In this document: piece after piece, positions 1-12,358 of the stretch
Layout of the letters: each line of letters starts with the position of its first letter
How positions within the stretch are numbered: position 1 is the stretch's first letter
Assembly: GCA_019916065.1 (NCBI GenBank)
Contig: CM034233.1
Location: 42,572,862-42,636,861 of the forward strand
Reading direction: 5' to 3'
Length of the DNA stretch: 64,000 bases
Origin: Vitellaria paradoxa
Lineage: Eukaryota > Streptophyta > Magnoliopsida > Ericales > Sapotaceae
Position numbers and translations under genes: made by a program
The notes under the pieces: generated by a model
Databases searched by the model: none
Told to the model about the DNA's origin: nothing
What the model saw: the letters and a program-made list of their open reading frames with translations, nothing else

Positions 1-2354
1 GATCCATTCCTCCAATTGATGAAGGCATTTGAAGTTGCTAAGAATGGCCGTCCAAGAATCACAGGTGTCTGATTTGGTGCTGACAAACTGGTAAGTGGTT
101 GTGTATCAAGGATTATTAAATCTACTGGAAAATAGAAATTTTCCACTTGCACCAGTACATCTTCCACTATACTTCGTGGGACTTTAAGTGATCTATCAAC
201 TAGCTGCAAAGTCACACGAGTAGGTTTTATCTCTCCTAAGCCCAGTTGTTCATACACTGAATAGGGAAGTAAATTCACACTAGCTCCTAAATCAAGAAGT
301 GCTTGACTAATAAAGAACTCCCCTATGTAACAAGAAATAGTAAGACATCCAGGGTCCTTATATTTCGAGGGTGTACAACATTGAAGGATAGCACTTGCTT
401 GTTCAGTTAGGGATGCTTTTTCTTTTATATTCAGTCCCCTCTTTACAGTGCATAACTCTTTAAGAATTTTGCATATACAGGAATTTACTTAATTGCATCC
501 AAGAGAGGTATGTTAATTTTTACTTGTTTAAAGACCTCTAGCAATTCAGTTGCTTGGGTTTCTCTCTTTGCTTTCTAAAACCTTTGGGGGAATGGTGCCT
601 TAGGAACATATTATTTAGGTACTATCATAGGTTCTCCTTCTTTCTCCTTTCCTTTCTCCCCTTTGTCTACCTTACCATCCTCTTTTTCAGATTCTACCTC
701 TTCCATGACTATAGGTTGTTTTCTAGCCTTTTTATTTTCTTCCAACATCCGCTTAGGTTCCAACTCTTCCCTAGCCTCAACCATCTTAGGGTGAATGGTT
801 TTATCTATCACTTTGCCACTCCTAAGCATCGTGATGTTTTGCACCTGTTCAATAGTGCCAGGCATACTGGAAAACCCTTCAACATGTTTCACTTGAGCAG
901 TTAGGTTTGGATGTGGTTGAGCAAGAAATTGACCTTTAGGTTGTGTAGTCAATGTTTGAGTTAGAAGTGTCAATTGTCCCTTAATATTGTCCAAAGTTCA
1001 GTTATTTTTAGCCCAAAGTGTGGATTGAGTGTTCATGAATTGTTGAAATGTTTCTTCTGTGGATCTTTTATTTGGAGGAACATATGGAGTATGTGATGGT
1101 CTTGCATTCTGAGGCAATCTTGAACGAGCGACTGGAACTTGAGGAATTGGATGTGATGTAGCATGATAAGGTTGTGGTATTTGAGCTCCATCATTTCTCC
1201 AACTAAAATTCAGATGGTTCCTCACAGTCGGATTATATGTTTCAGAATACGGATTTCCTCCTAAATTTTGTCCACGATATGGAGGTCGATATTGGTTTAT
1301 GGTATGGACTGAGAGCTCGCTAGTTGGTTGACCTTGCACAACCTCTCTACAAATAGAGAGATTAGGGCAATTGTTTCCCCCATGGGATTGGGCTATCACA
1401 AAGTATGCAGTAGACATCTGCCACTGGTTCTCTTATGGGTTGTGGGTCTTTTTTGATCTTCAAGGTTTCTATTTCTCTAGAGAGGATTGCTAATTTTGCC
1501 TTAAGGTCATTAGTTTCATTTAACTGGTGCATACCTCTAATTGAAGAACCACTAGCAGCCTGAGTGTTATGAGATCTTGTGGTGTCCCATATTTGTGCAT
1601 TCTCAGCTAGAAACTCAAAATACTCGTAAGCTTCCTTAGGAGTTTTATCATAGAATTGCCCATTGCACATTGTCTCCACAAATGGTTTTAATTGTGGCGT
1701 CAGTGATCCATAGAAAATACTAGCTAGACGCCAAACCTCAAATCCATGGTGAGGACAGGAATGTAAGAGAGTTTTGAATCTCTCCCAGCTTTGATAGAAC
1801 GTCTCACCATGTTGTGGAGCAAAGTTTAGAATTTGATGCTGTATTGCATCAGTTCTGTTAGGTGGGAAGAATTTCTTTAAAAACTTAGCTTGCATTTCAT
1901 CCCAAGTGCGAATGGAATTAGATGGTAAGAATTCAAACCATCTAGCAGCCTTATCTTGGAGAGAAAATGGAAAAAGCTTAAGAAACACTGTTTCTATTAG
2001 GCATCCCTGATCCTTCATAGTGACACAAATGTTCCTAAACCATGTTAATGATCGTATGGATTTTTAAGAGTCCATACCGTGGAAAGTAGGTAACAATTGT
2101 ATCATTCCTGGTTTGAAGTGAAATGCTTGGTTTTTAGGCCAAACTATACAAGATTCAAGAGCATGCCTATTTTGCTGCAAGATATCGCTAATGGATCGCC
2201 TAGCAGCAACAGCTTGTTCTACAGCCATCTCTAAGATTGGATTAGGGATTCTAAGATTTGGAGATTCTCCTAAGGAATTTTCAGGTTCAAAGCAAGGATT
2301 TAGAAACTCAGAACGTTTTAATTGACCGTTGTCACCACGAGTCCAAAAGTTCAT
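1..2354 (-). pseudogene. Athila-type Ty3/gypsy gag and protease, broken
   Basis: This is the 5' coding part of a minus-strand LTR retrotransposon. Reading down from a Met at 2354, an N-terminal gag piece (2354-2064) leads to the gag core (2018-1362), which contains AARWFEFLPSNSIRTWDEM and FKTLLHSCPHHGFEVW as in plant retrotransposon gag proteins (PF03732 type). A CX2CX4HX4C zinc knuckle follows near 1370-1390 and is split by a frameshift. A linker (1417-611) leads to an aspartic protease near 330-1 with ALLDLGASVNLLP as the active-site region (DLGAS in place of the usual DTGAS/DSGAS) and VILGRPFLATSNAF near the end, a combination typical of Athila-type elements. Frame breaks near 2060, 1420 and 997 make it non-functional. 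RT and integrase would lie left of the window. Confidence 0.85.
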
Positions 2355-2549
2355 AAGCTAGGAAAGATATACTGAATGGATGAACTATGGTCCAGACGAG
2401 AGACCTAGGTGTCCAAACCACAGAGCAAGGTTATGAGACTTAGGAAGATTTTTTTTTTTTTTAGATTTTTAAGTTTTTTTTTTTTTTTTTTTGAAAAAAA
2501 GAATTAAATTTTATCCTAAAATTCTAATAACCTAAAAACTAAGATTGGT

Positions 2550-2567
2550 TCCCCGGCAATGGCGCCA
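2550..2567 (-). other. Primer-binding site, tRNA-Asp type
   Basis: On the minus strand this reads TGGCGCCATTGCCGGGGA, matching the complement of the 3' end of plant tRNA-Asp with one mismatch. It lies between the LTR (higher coordinates) and gag (lower coordinates), as expected for a minus-strand element, and supports the Athila assignment. Confidence 0.85.
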
Positions 2568-2573
2568 AAAACT

Positions 2574-4277
2574 TGACAGCTTATGAATAGTGCGTCTAAA
2601 CTAACCCCCAAGTGCAAGGGTGTGCAGTGTAATTTTAACTCGGGGAGTCCGAGGTCGAATCCATAGGGAGCCTAAAGTTTTAGCTTCTAAGTTATCAAGA
2701 AAATTTAAGATTCAAATGCTAAGAAATTTAACGATTACCAAGAAAACTAAAGTTGGGAATTTTGCAAATTTAAAATTGAACTAAACCTAACAAAACTTAA
2801 AGAAAGAGATTCACCAAATAAGAATTCTTTTTTTTTTCATATATATTTTTTAATTTTAAAGAAAAGGAAAACTTAACCTTGATACGAATTCAAGAATGTA
2901 AAGAAAGTTATCTATCCTAATCAAGATTTCAAGAGAAGAACATAAATTATGCAAGACCAAAATTAAAGTAGATAAAAGATTTCAAGATTAAAAGGTTCTT
3001 GATCCAACTTCACAATTTCAGGTAGTTTACTACTTCACTATAGGATGTGTTTTAACTACAATCTATAGTTCACGTAAAAAGATCTATATATTGGAAAGAT
3101 ATTATCGTAAAAAACTCAATAAATCCCCAATGCACAACTTAAAAATCACATTGATATGGATGATAAAACCGGATAGATATTCTAATAAAACCTTTGGGTG
3201 CAAATCTAAATGAGGGTTTATTCAAGAATTATATAGAAAATTATAATCAAGAGTTTTTACCAGTGATTACAGAGAATATAGCCAAAAACTCTTGGTTTCT
3301 AAAACTTCTCAAACAAACAAAATCAAATTTGTTTTCAAAATCAATTTTTAATTTGTTCAAAAGTTTTAAACCAATTGATACCGAAAACCTTTACCAGTGA
3401 TTACAGAGAATGTAGTTAAAAGTTTTTGTTTTTGAATGTTCTTGAAAAAAAAAATGATTTGAAATTCGTAGATCACTACGCATGTTTTTACAAACCATGT
3501 GAAGGATCTACGCACATCCCTTAGTTCATCATAAACTACCCTTCCTTGATTCGTTGAATCAAGAACTAGGGTTCTACGCTAGTTTCATAATAGAATCCAT
3601 TCACAACAATCAATAAATAAACAATAAATAAGAAGATCAAATAAATAAGAAATCTAGAAAATTCTTTATTAATTAAGAAAAACAAATACCGTACTTCGAC
3701 GAAGAGGAAGAACGACGAACAATCAGCAAAACAGAAACAACTCCACAAAGTGCTATGCAAAGCTTGTAAAACATCTTCAAAATAAATGGAAAAATTCTCT
3801 CTCTAAACTGTAAAAACACTCTATAAAAGTCTAAAAGAAAATGGAAAAAAGATGGAAAAAAAATCGAAAGAAGATGGAAAGAAGATGCCCTAGACAGCTG
3901 CTTATGGGGTTTTATAACCCATGCACGAAACCCTAAAAACGGAACAAGAAAGTAGATCCCACATGTCCCAGGTGTCTGGACACCCAAATGGGGTGTCTGG
4001 ACGGCAGTGTGCTCCAGACTCCCAATTTTTCTGCTCTGCCTTCTGCGGTCCTGAAGGTGTCCGGACACCCATGCCATCTAAGTGTACCACAAGTCATCCT
4101 TCATCGCTTTCTTCATCTTTGGCACTCCCAATTGCTTCAATTGAACCATTTTCAGTACAATTAAGAAAATAAACCGTATTAGTGTAAAAAATTAACAAAA
4201 TGCATAATTAAATTAAGAAAATGGATGATTTAATGTTAAAATAGGGTTCTTGTAATTACACTTTTCAAGTGTAATCA
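2574..4277 (-). mobile_element. 5' LTR of the Athila-type element
   Basis: The LTR begins six bases beyond the primer-binding site with TGACAGCTTATG and ends in GTAATCA where Tat gag coding starts, giving TG...CA ends over about 1.7 kb. The inner end carries CCCAAGTGCAAGG (2607-2619), nearly repeated in the solo LTR at 24206. There is no coding content; it is AT-rich with poly-T and poly-A tracts and an internal near-duplicate built on ACCAGTGATTACAGAGAAT (about 3260 and 3390). The outer end is inferred from TG/CA symmetry and from the resumption of Tat gag; the partner LTR is outside the window, so the target duplication cannot be checked. Confidence 0.7.
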
Positions 4278-4741
4278 TGGCACTCATAGCTTTTATGAGT
4301 GGTCTAAAGCCTGGTCAATTTGCTTTTTCTTTAGCTAAGAACCTACCAACAATTATGGTCAAGTTGATGTCTAGAGCTCAGAAACGTATGAATGTAAAGG
4401 ATGGAAAGAAAGCTCGACGGGATACTAAAATAATAACATCCCATCCAGAAAGGAAGAGGCAGAGCAATCCCAAAGATGACAAAGGAGTGAAAGCACCTAG
4501 GACCTTAGGGCCAGGAGGTCAGACGAGAGATAGAAAAGACAGGTTTGTGTGGTCGACTAGGGACTTTACTCCTTTGAACTCACAGACGGAACAAGTGTTT
4601 TATATAAACAAGAATAATCTGGACTTTAGGTGGCTAAAGGAGTTAAAGGCCTTGCTCAAATCGAGGAATAAATCTAAGTATTGCTTGTACCACATAAATC
4701 ATGGGCATAACACGAAAAAGTGCTTTGATTTGATGATATAA
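4278..4741 (+). pseudogene. Tat element A gag, C-terminal part
   Basis: The open frame starts abruptly at the Athila LTR junction with AFMSGLKPGQFAFSLAKN, the typical end of the retrotransposon gag core (AFxSGLKPGxF), then RAQKRMN, a basic linker and a zinc knuckle near 4678-4735 (CLYHINHGHNTKKC). The knuckle is the short Tat type, CxxHxxxGHxxxxC. The frame ends at 4741 and coding resumes only in pieces. The missing N-terminal half of gag should lie left of the window, on the other side of the Athila insertion. Confidence 0.8.
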
Positions 4742-5029
4742 AGAATTGATTAGGAAAAAGAAGTATAACAGCTTTGTAGTTAGGCAATGGTGAGGTGGCA
4801 AAAGGAACCTACCTCAGAGAAGTTCGCCTAGGAGAAGCCCTGACAGAGGGCAACAAGGTCAATGACTCATAGAAGAAATCAAAGTCATCTTAGGAGGATT
4901 TGCAGGGGGAGGTGAGTATTGCTCAGCTCGAACAAAGTATGCCTAAGAATTGAAGATGGATAAGGAAGTAATGTCAACGGGGTAGCCGATTAAGAAGATG
5001 AAGATGGGGTCAGTGTCAATCACTTGCAC

Positions 5030-5460
5030 TGAGGACAAGGCCTTAGAGCTACACCACCTATATAATGACCCTCTAGTCATATTGGCCATTGTGGCCAACT
5101 TCCAAACATAGAAGATCTTGGTAGACGTTGGTAGCTCTGTTAATATCCTTTATTGGAGGGCATTCGAAAAGATGAAGGTTGGAAAGGAGAAATTATGGCC
5201 AGTTTGCTCGTCGCTAATTGATTTCGTGAGTGATCGTGTAAAGTTGATCGGCTCTATCACTCTTCCAGTCACCTTGGGGACTGAGCCCGAGTAGGTGACC
5301 AAGATGGTAAACATTTTGGTAATCAACTACCTCTCGACTTATAATGCCATCCTTGGTAAACAAACTTTGAATCAGTTCAAAGTAGTTACATTAACTTACC
5401 ATCTCCACCTTAAATTCCCTATTGAGTGAGGGGTCAGTTGTGTAAAGGGTAATAAGATGG
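5030..5460 (+). pseudogene. Tat element A protease remnant
   Basis: Translation with stops shows KILVDVGSSVNILYWRAFEK near 5114-5172, in place of the usual VDxGSSxDIL active-site region, followed by STYNAILGKQTLNQFKVV and YHLHLKFPI, the C-terminal protease motif of Tat elements. The catalytic Asp of VDVGSS is present, but the frame has stops and shifts, so no active enzyme would be made. Element B has the matching region at 22870-23240. Confidence 0.7.
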
Positions 5461-5729
5461 CAGCAAGAGAGTACTATATGTCTTCCCTCAAATGAGTTAT
5501 CTAAAGAAGGTCAAGGTAGGAGATCCTAAGTTGAAAAGAACTATTAAAATAAGGGTTGGCACCCCAATCAGCAGAAAGAGGAGCTCAGGTAGTTCCTAAG
5601 GCAAAACACTTACGTATTCGCTTGGTCTTATAAAGACATGCCTGTCATTAACACTAGGGTGATGGCCTACCATCTAAACATTTCTCTGGGGGCTCGGACA
5701 ATAAAGTAGAAAATAAGAGTCTTTGCCCT

Positions 5730-6535
5730 CGAGCGAAATGAAGTAACAGTAAGAAAAGTTGAGAAACTACTCAAGGCTAAATTCATGAGGAAAATACACT
5801 ACCCTACCTAGCTAGCCCATGTGGTCATGGTCAAGAAGTCCTATGAAAAGTGGAAGATGTGCATAGATTTTTTAGATCTTAATAAAGCCTACCCTAAGGA
5901 TAGCTTCCCCCTTCCTGCCATTGACTTGTTGGTAAATTTGACGGCCGATCATCAGGTACTTTCTTTTATGGATGCTTTTTCAGGTTATAACCAAATCTAC
6001 ATGGCCATGCAAGACTGGGAGCACATAACTTTCATCAACAACTGAGGCTTATACTGTTATGAGGTCATGTTGTTTAGTCTAAAAAAATGTTAGGGCCATA
6101 TACCAGCGGTTGGTGAACTTGATGTTCAAATCCCAGATCGGTCGAAATGTGAAAGTCTACATTGACGATATGCTAGTAAAAAGCAAGTAAGCAAGCCACC
6201 AATCACATGGCAGATGTGGAAGAGACATTCAATACCCTCAGGAGGTTCAGAATGAGTTGAATCATGCAAAATGTGCTTTTAGAGTAGCTACTTGGAAGTT
6301 CCTCAGCTTCATAGTTTCTAGCCAAGGTTTTGAAGCAAATCCAGAGAAAGCCGAGCGATCCTGGAAATGTAATCGTCCTCGGACAGTCAAGGAGATGCAG
6401 AGGCTAGTAGGTCGCATTGTCGCCCTTAACAGGTTCATGTCGAGATCTTTAGACAAGTGTCTTTTATTCTTCAAGATCTTAAGGAAAGCTTTCGAGTGGA
6501 TTGCTGAATGTAAAGAGGCCTTCCAGTAGTTGAAG
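5730..6535 (+). pseudogene. Tat element A reverse transcriptase
   Basis: Broken RT. Visible pieces in order: VVMVKKSYEKWKMCIDFLDL and NKAYPKDSFPLPAIDLLVN (5821 onward), the motif with the first catalytic Asp FMDAFSGYNQI (about 5967-6000), VYIDDMLVKSK carrying the YxDD box (about 6152-6184), then FLSFIVSSQGFEANPEKAE and VGRIVALNRFMSR from the thumb and connection. Stops at about 6043 and 6528 and frameshifts between the pieces disable it. This copy is uninterrupted where element B holds a solo LTR (after FIVS), so it shows the pre-insertion sequence of B. Confidence 0.85.
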
Positions 6536-7260
6536 AATTACTTGGGGATAGTTCCGTTACTTAGCTGGACCAACCCTACAGAGGAACTTTACCTTTATCT
6601 AGCGGTATCTACTACAGCAGTCAGCTTGGCATTAGTAAAGAAAGAAGGCGGGGTGCAGAAACCAGTATACTACACTAGCTGAGCACTTAAAGGGGTGGAA
6701 AAAGGGTACCCGAGGATGGAGTTGCTTATTTTCGCCTTGGTGACTGCAGCTCAAAGGCTGAAGGCATACTTTCAAGCTCATACCATTATGGTCCGGACCA
6801 ATCAACCTTTAAAGAGCATTCTCCACAAACTTGAGACATCAGGAAGGCTAGTCAAATGGTTGATTGAGCTTAGTCAGTTTGACATTCAGTATTGATCACG
6901 ACTAGCCATCAACGGACAAGTAGCAGCTAATTTTAGTACAGAATTCACAGCCACAACTGATACTCACCCTGAGAAAGGCACCTCATAATAGATATAGGTC
7001 TTAAATGTAGATGGTTTATCAATCCAGGACATGAACAGAGGAGGTATTGTACTAGTCTGTCCTAAAGGTCATAAAATTGAAGATGCTTTGCATTTTAGGT
7101 TTTTAACTTCTAATAACGAGGCAAAAAAATGGGGCTCTGATTGCTAGCCTTCGAATAGCTTAGAGAATGGGGGTAGATCAAAGTGAAGCGATTCCCAGTT
7201 GATGGTAGAACAAGTACAAGGACAATATGAGGGCAGGGAAAAAAGTATGGTGTAATGCTA
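6536..7260 (+). pseudogene. Tat element A RNase H and second (archaeal-like) RNase H
   Basis: The first part shows LYLYLAVSTTAVSLALVKKE, KPVYYTS, MELLIFALVTAAQRLKAYF and LVKWLIELSQFDIQY, the normal Ty3/gypsy RNase H. After a spacer comes VLNVDG, GGIVLVCPKGHKIEDALHF and SNNEAKK (about 7005-7130), matching the extra RNase H domain (often called archaeal-like) that marks Tat elements. Several stops occur, including a run near 6990, so it is not functional. The domain name rests on motif recognition only. Confidence 0.7.
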
Positions 7261-7589
7261 GATAGCCAAAGACTTGGCTAGAAAATTTTCCATGATACTG
7301 CTGGAAAGGGTCCCTAGATCAGACAACGAGGAGGCCAACCGACTTGCCAGAAGAGTTCTTTAAAGGAGGAAGATCCAGATGTACTAATGGAAATACTCAA
7401 TTCTCAAAGCATCTAAACGTTAGAGGTACAACAGATCGAGATTGAGGTTCTGTGGGCTTAACCGATTAAAGATTATCTAGAAAAAAGAACTCCTTCCTGA
7501 GGATCAGAATGAATGAAGGACACAATACCAGGTAGCGAAGTATATATTAATCGATGACATTCTTTATTGAAGGGAGTCATACCATACCA

Positions 7590-8690
7590 TTGCTCTAATG
7601 TGTAAACGAGAAAAAGGCAGATTACATCCTTAGGGAGATCCATAAAAGGGTCTACGATAATCACTCAGGGTGGAAGGTGCTGGCCAAGAAGATCATACAA
7701 GCTACGACTACTATCCGACCATAGAAAAAGACATGCAGAATTTGGTAAAAAAAAAAAGTGCAATTAATGTTAGAAGTGTGCTAGCATCCCGAGCCTGTCA
7801 ACCTAAGAATTGACTCCAATCCGGAACCTGTGGCCCTTTGCCCATTGTGGAATAGATATTGTTGGCTCTTTCCCTTTAGGTAAAGGTCAAAAAAAGTTTG
7901 TCGTGGTGGAAATCTACTACTTCACCAAATGGGTTAAATCTAAAGCTTTACCAAACATAACTGAACAGAACATAAAGAAGCTCTTATGGCAGAAAATTGT
8001 TAGCAAGTTTGGAATTCTAAGAGTAGTGGTGATTGATAATGGGAAATAATTTGAAGGGTGCTTATTTAATAAGCTCTGTGAGCAGCTCGATATCAACCAC
8101 CGCTACTCATCTCCTGAGGATCCCGAGGCAATGGCCGAGTAGAGGTGACCAATAGATCCTTGCTAAAAATCATTAAGACTAGGCTTGAGAGAGCAAAAGG
8201 TTGTCGGCTGACAAACTACTGAGCATATTTTCGGCCTATAGGATGACTGAGCAGACCCCAGCCAGACACACTCTATTCTCTCTCACCTTCGATACAAAAA
8301 GAAAATAATCCCAATTAAGATCGATTTGCTTAGCCTGAGGCTCGAGCTCTACGATCCAGAGATAAACGAGGAAGCTATGAGAATCAACTTGGACTTACTG
8401 GAGGGAAAGAGGCTACAAACAACTATCTGAGTAATAGCTTACCTGCAAAAAATGAAGCAATACCACAATAGGAGGGTCAGACCAAAGGATTTCAGGATAT
8501 GATATTTGGTCCTTAAAAAAGTAAACTAGTAAATGAGAGACGCTCGAGAAGGAAAGCTGGGACTAAACTGGGAAAGGCCTGATGTGATAGCCTCCTACAC
8601 GAGGAAAGGAATCGACTAGCTCAAGGACCTCAATGGGAAGGCTCTCCCTCATCCTTGGCATGTGAAACATTTAAAAATTTGTTATGTTTA
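7590..8690 (+). pseudogene. Tat element A integrase
   Basis: Broken integrase. The zinc-binding region reads EIHKRVYDNHSGWKVLAKKI (about 7640-7700). The core begins at 7810 with TPIRNLWPFAHCGIDIVGSF, continues through KKFVVVEIYYFTKWVKSKAL and FGILRVVVIDNGK, so the first two catalytic Asp residues (DIVG, DNG) are present, then YSSPEDPEA. The end of the protein, LPHPWHVKHLK (about 8650-8680), matches Tat integrases. Stops occur at about 8047, 8140 and later. No chromodomain is visible, as expected for this lineage. Confidence 0.8.
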
Positions 8691-8819
8691 AAAGTTCATA
8701 AACTATTCTTTTGTACAATGTGCTTTTCCTTTCTTGATCATTAATAAAGTTTTTTTAGGATGCTTTCGACAAACTTTATGTTGTTTATTTTCGTTCAATA
8801 GGGCTACATTGATAGATCA

Positions 8820-9180
8820 GTCAACCTAAGAGTAACCAATTGATCAGAAAAATGCTTGCTAGGCATAAACAGCCCAAGAGGTCGATTGATAGCTCAATCG
8901 GTCTAAGAGTAGCCAACCAACAAAGGAAAATGCCTGCTAGGCCAAGAGAGCCTAAAAGGCCAATCAACACCTCAGTCGGTCCAAAAGTGGCTGACCAACG
9001 GAGGGAAATGCCTATGTTTACAAATCAGTTGGTCTAAAAGTGACTGACCGACAGAAGAAGTGCCCGCTAAAGCTCAGGGGCATAAGAGGTCGATTGACAA
9101 ATCGATTGGTCCAAAAGTGACCAGTTGACTAGAGATAGTATACTGTATTCTTATAGCCTAAAGAGGCCCGACAAGGCTAA
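8820..9180 (+). repeat. 78-bp tandem repeats 3' of Tat A integrase
   Basis: About four degenerate copies. AATGCTTGCTAGG at 8851 recurs as ATGCCTGCTAGG at 8930 and ATGCC at 9008, a spacing of 78 bp; the last copy is shorter. The unit core contains CCAAGAGGTCGATTGAT and a variant of TCGGTCTAAGAGTAGCC. Tandem repeats at this place, between pol and the 3' LTR, are a known property of Tat/Ogre elements and a source of satellite DNA. Confidence 0.8.
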
Positions 9181-9345
9181 TCCTACCAAATGAGTGATCA
9201 AGGCTTAATCAAAATCAAGTAAATTAACCAATTTAATTGTAAATTTGAACTAAGCAAATATAAAATTTCTACTAATAAGTTACACGAAGATCACTACATA
9301 TAGCATGAGTAAAAATATTATAAACAGCTCAATGGCCAGTCAAAG

Positions 9346-11500
9346 TTACAAAAAAAGTATAAAGCTCAAAACAGAAAATTTATAAGGCAAAAAGGGGAGA
9401 GGGCACAACAAAAAGGAAAAGGACAAGGTTGAAGTAAGATCAATCCTGAGCATGGACACCTGCACCATCCTAGGCCTGTTTAGATTGGATCTTAGACCCT
9501 TTGTCCACACTTGCATCGTCCTTCTCACCAGGCAGAGAAGCAGCCGACCCTCCCACAAAGATGACCTCGGAGAAATCGAGGTCAAGATAAAGCTTGAGGA
9601 CTTCCTTTTGGCATCCTCAAAGCCATCTTCAAAAGCCTCTGTAAGCCAGTCATAGGCCTCACCATTGTCCTTAAAGTTCTTGATTTCTTTGGCCTTTTAT
9701 TCCTCAACCTGGCCTCGGAGCTTATCTAATTGCCTAGCGCACTCCATGGCCTTCTCTGAGGCCTACCTTGTTAGGTTGGACTGCATCGCTAGAGCAAAAA
9801 GAGCCTGCCTAAGGCCTTTTTCTCTAGTAACCGCCTCTTCCTAGGCGTTAAGTGTAGTTGTCAGACTAGCCGCAAATGTAAGAGTTTCAGCACGGGGCCT
9901 TCTCCAGCCCTTCTTCCAGTGGAAAAATCTTAACTAGAAGAATTTTGTTCTTCTTGCATGCCTGATTGAAGCTACGGCTCATCTCTAGATACCGAGCCTC
10001 GAGGTCTGATGACCAGAGCATGACTTGAAATTTAGAACAAGAAGAAACTATTAGTTATAGTTAATATCCTATAGTGGAAGCTAAAATATCTTTATGAGGT
10101 TATGGGCAATATTTTTAATGGGTCTTGTGGCCGGTATGTCCTTGGTCTTGGCTAAGTCATCGAAATTAATGATACTCTCCACCCTCTTGATGGCTAAGCC
10201 AAGGTCATCCATAAGATTTGCTAGCTTATTTGGCTCAAAAGAAGAAAGTGGAGCTATTTTGGCAACAAGTGGGTTGGAGGATTGAAAAGATTTTTGACCA
10301 AGAAGATTTAGGTAGGAAGGGGAAATATTAGAATAAAGCTCCTGGATAAGGGTTGAAATGGGGTCTTGATCTATGAGATCTGTAGAGGAAGACCTCTCCT
10401 AGAAAGGACTTGAGCCGATGAGCTTGGTCCTCTTGAAGGGCCTGGATTCCAGCCCCGAGGGCCTCTTACCTGATCCTTTATATTTTTATTTGTTAAACTT
10501 AATTTCTTTCGCAGATTGTATGAAGTTGGCCATAGCTACGTTGGTATCTGTCATTACACAAAAAAATATATTAGCAATGCATAAAAAGATAAACAATAGA
10601 AATAATAAAAAACTCACTTCTCTCACATTCAAACTTACGAGCTTCCAAGCTTAGCTTGGGGTTGAGCATATCCTCGGCCAAACTCTTTACTGTCACCAGA
10701 AAACTAAAGCAGTGGTCCGTGTAGTTTTGGGCAAGTTTTAGTCTCTTCAGTTGTTCCTCGGACACTTTGGGTTGTGCTTTGACTGAATAAGGTAATAATA
10801 TGAGGTTAGAACTATACTAACTAAAGTGAAGGAAGAAAAAGTGGATAGTCGAGCTGAATTCTAGCTTAGATAGTTGGCATACCCTCTTTGCTCGGTCAGC
10901 CCCATGCTAGGGGGCAACAAATCAACTTGTCTTCCTCCATCTCCAATGGACAGAACTCCCAGCTGTCACCATACATGAAGAAGAAATGGTCTTTCCAGTG
11001 TTTCACAGAGGATGGATAGTTCACCACCAAGTTAAAATCCTTTGCTCAAGCTAAGAAATAGTACAAACCTCAGCCAACTTTGATGATTCTATAGCAATGC
11101 AAGAACTTGTCGGCAATAATGTTTTCATTGGTAGCAACCTTCTAGATCATTATGCAGCCGACCAAGATCTTCTAATTGCTCAGTGTGAGCTGGGTAGGAT
11201 TCAGGTTGAGCCTAGCCAAAACCTTTCTGATTGGTTGAGCCATAGGAAATTAAAGCCCACTCGTTAGAGTAGCCTTGTAGACTGTCACAACCCCAGGCAT
11301 CTGGGGAGAGCAGGCCCAATCCCTAGGTACAGAGCACCAATATGATGGGTACTTAGGAGATTAGAAGGACTTCAATAGCTTTTTGAGCTTGGATTTATAA
11401 ATTAAGAAATGGATCATGAAGTAATCAAGCACAGGATCTCCCCTTCTAGATGTGGATACCCCCTCAAGTTGAAAGTTGGTTAGGTGTGGCACTCCCTGTC
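9346..11500 (-). pseudogene. Antisense ORF of Tat A (Transposase_28-like), with intron
   Basis: The minus strand encodes a broken protein of the kind catalogued as 'putative gypsy type transposon' (PF04195/Transposase_28). From high to low coordinates: LARLNLNPTQLTLSN, ENIIADKFLHCYRIIKVG, LYYFLA and NYPSSVKHWKDHFFFMYGDS (about 11230-10960), then the coiled-coil-like stretch SEEQLKRLKLAQNYTDHCFS (from 10765). The frame is joined across a probable 70-bp intron (10617 down to 10548) with donor GTGAGT and acceptor GACAG, giving KFECER then TNVAMANFIQSAKEIKF. Stops elsewhere show decay. Such antisense additional ORFs are known in Tat elements; their role is unknown. Confidence 0.7.
10548..10617 (-). 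other. Putative 70-bp intron in the Tat A antisense ORF
   Basis: The minus-strand donor is GTGAGTTTTTTA at 10617 and the acceptor is TAATGACAG at 10548. Joining keeps the frame from FECER into TNVAMANF. The Tat B antisense ORF has a matching intron at 30377-30316 after the similar sequence KCKR. Confidence 0.6.
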
Positions 11501-12358
11501 GTTGATTTGGGGACACGATCAGAGCCAGAACTGGGGGCATCAGATTTGGCCTGAATAAGGTTTTTATCGGAGGATTCGTTACTTCTCGTAGGAAATATCA
11601 GTCTTTGATGGGTGGCTATATTTTCAGAGGCTACTAAGGCTTGAAGTCTGTAATGGTAGTATTCAAAGATTAAAAGGTTAGATCTATGGAAAACGGGGTC
11701 CTTTATAAACCCTACTGTACTAGGAAGCCTATTCTCTCTCTAGTAAAACCACAAGCAACGCAGAAGAAACCAAAGCATATAAAAATCAAGAACAAAAAGA
11801 AATAGTAGGTACGAAGAAAGCGTAACAGAGAAAAGAGAAGGTCTTTTACATGAAGCTCTCAAGGCAAAAATGACACATTGGTTCGTGCAAGAAGTAAAGA
11901 AGAAGGAGAAGGGTAGAAGGCGTAAATTAATAGGTGCTACCTATTTAAAATTCACAAACCCAATTGAGCCATACGTTAAGCATCAAACGAAGTCAAGCTG
12001 CAACAGACATGGAGAATGTATCCAACGTCAATGCATGATAGTGAGGTGAAGGGATGTAACTATTCCACGTGCTGGTATAATGATGATAACTAAAACATTA
12101 AATGTGTGCGTGGCTTAAAAATGGTTCAACCATCAAATTCCTTTAGGCTTGCTAGGAGACCCAGGGAATTATGGGTAACTAATGAAAGAGATTTTCGTGT
12201 TTATATGAAATGACACAAGGAATCCTCGGTGACATCAAAAGGGCCTTAGAGAAGGGCAAGCTAGCCTTTCGAGCTAGCTAGGTTGGATGAGCTTGGGCCG
12301 AGCTCTCTAATCTAAGCGATGGATCAGCTAAGTGTTGAGCCAAGCACAAGGATGTGTA

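Noticed and set aside
4261..4276. LTR end placed at TGTAATTACA (4260) instead of 4277
   Set aside because: GTAATCA at 4277 matches the TAATCA end of the related solo LTR and sits directly at the start of Tat gag coding, though the alternative is not fully excluded.
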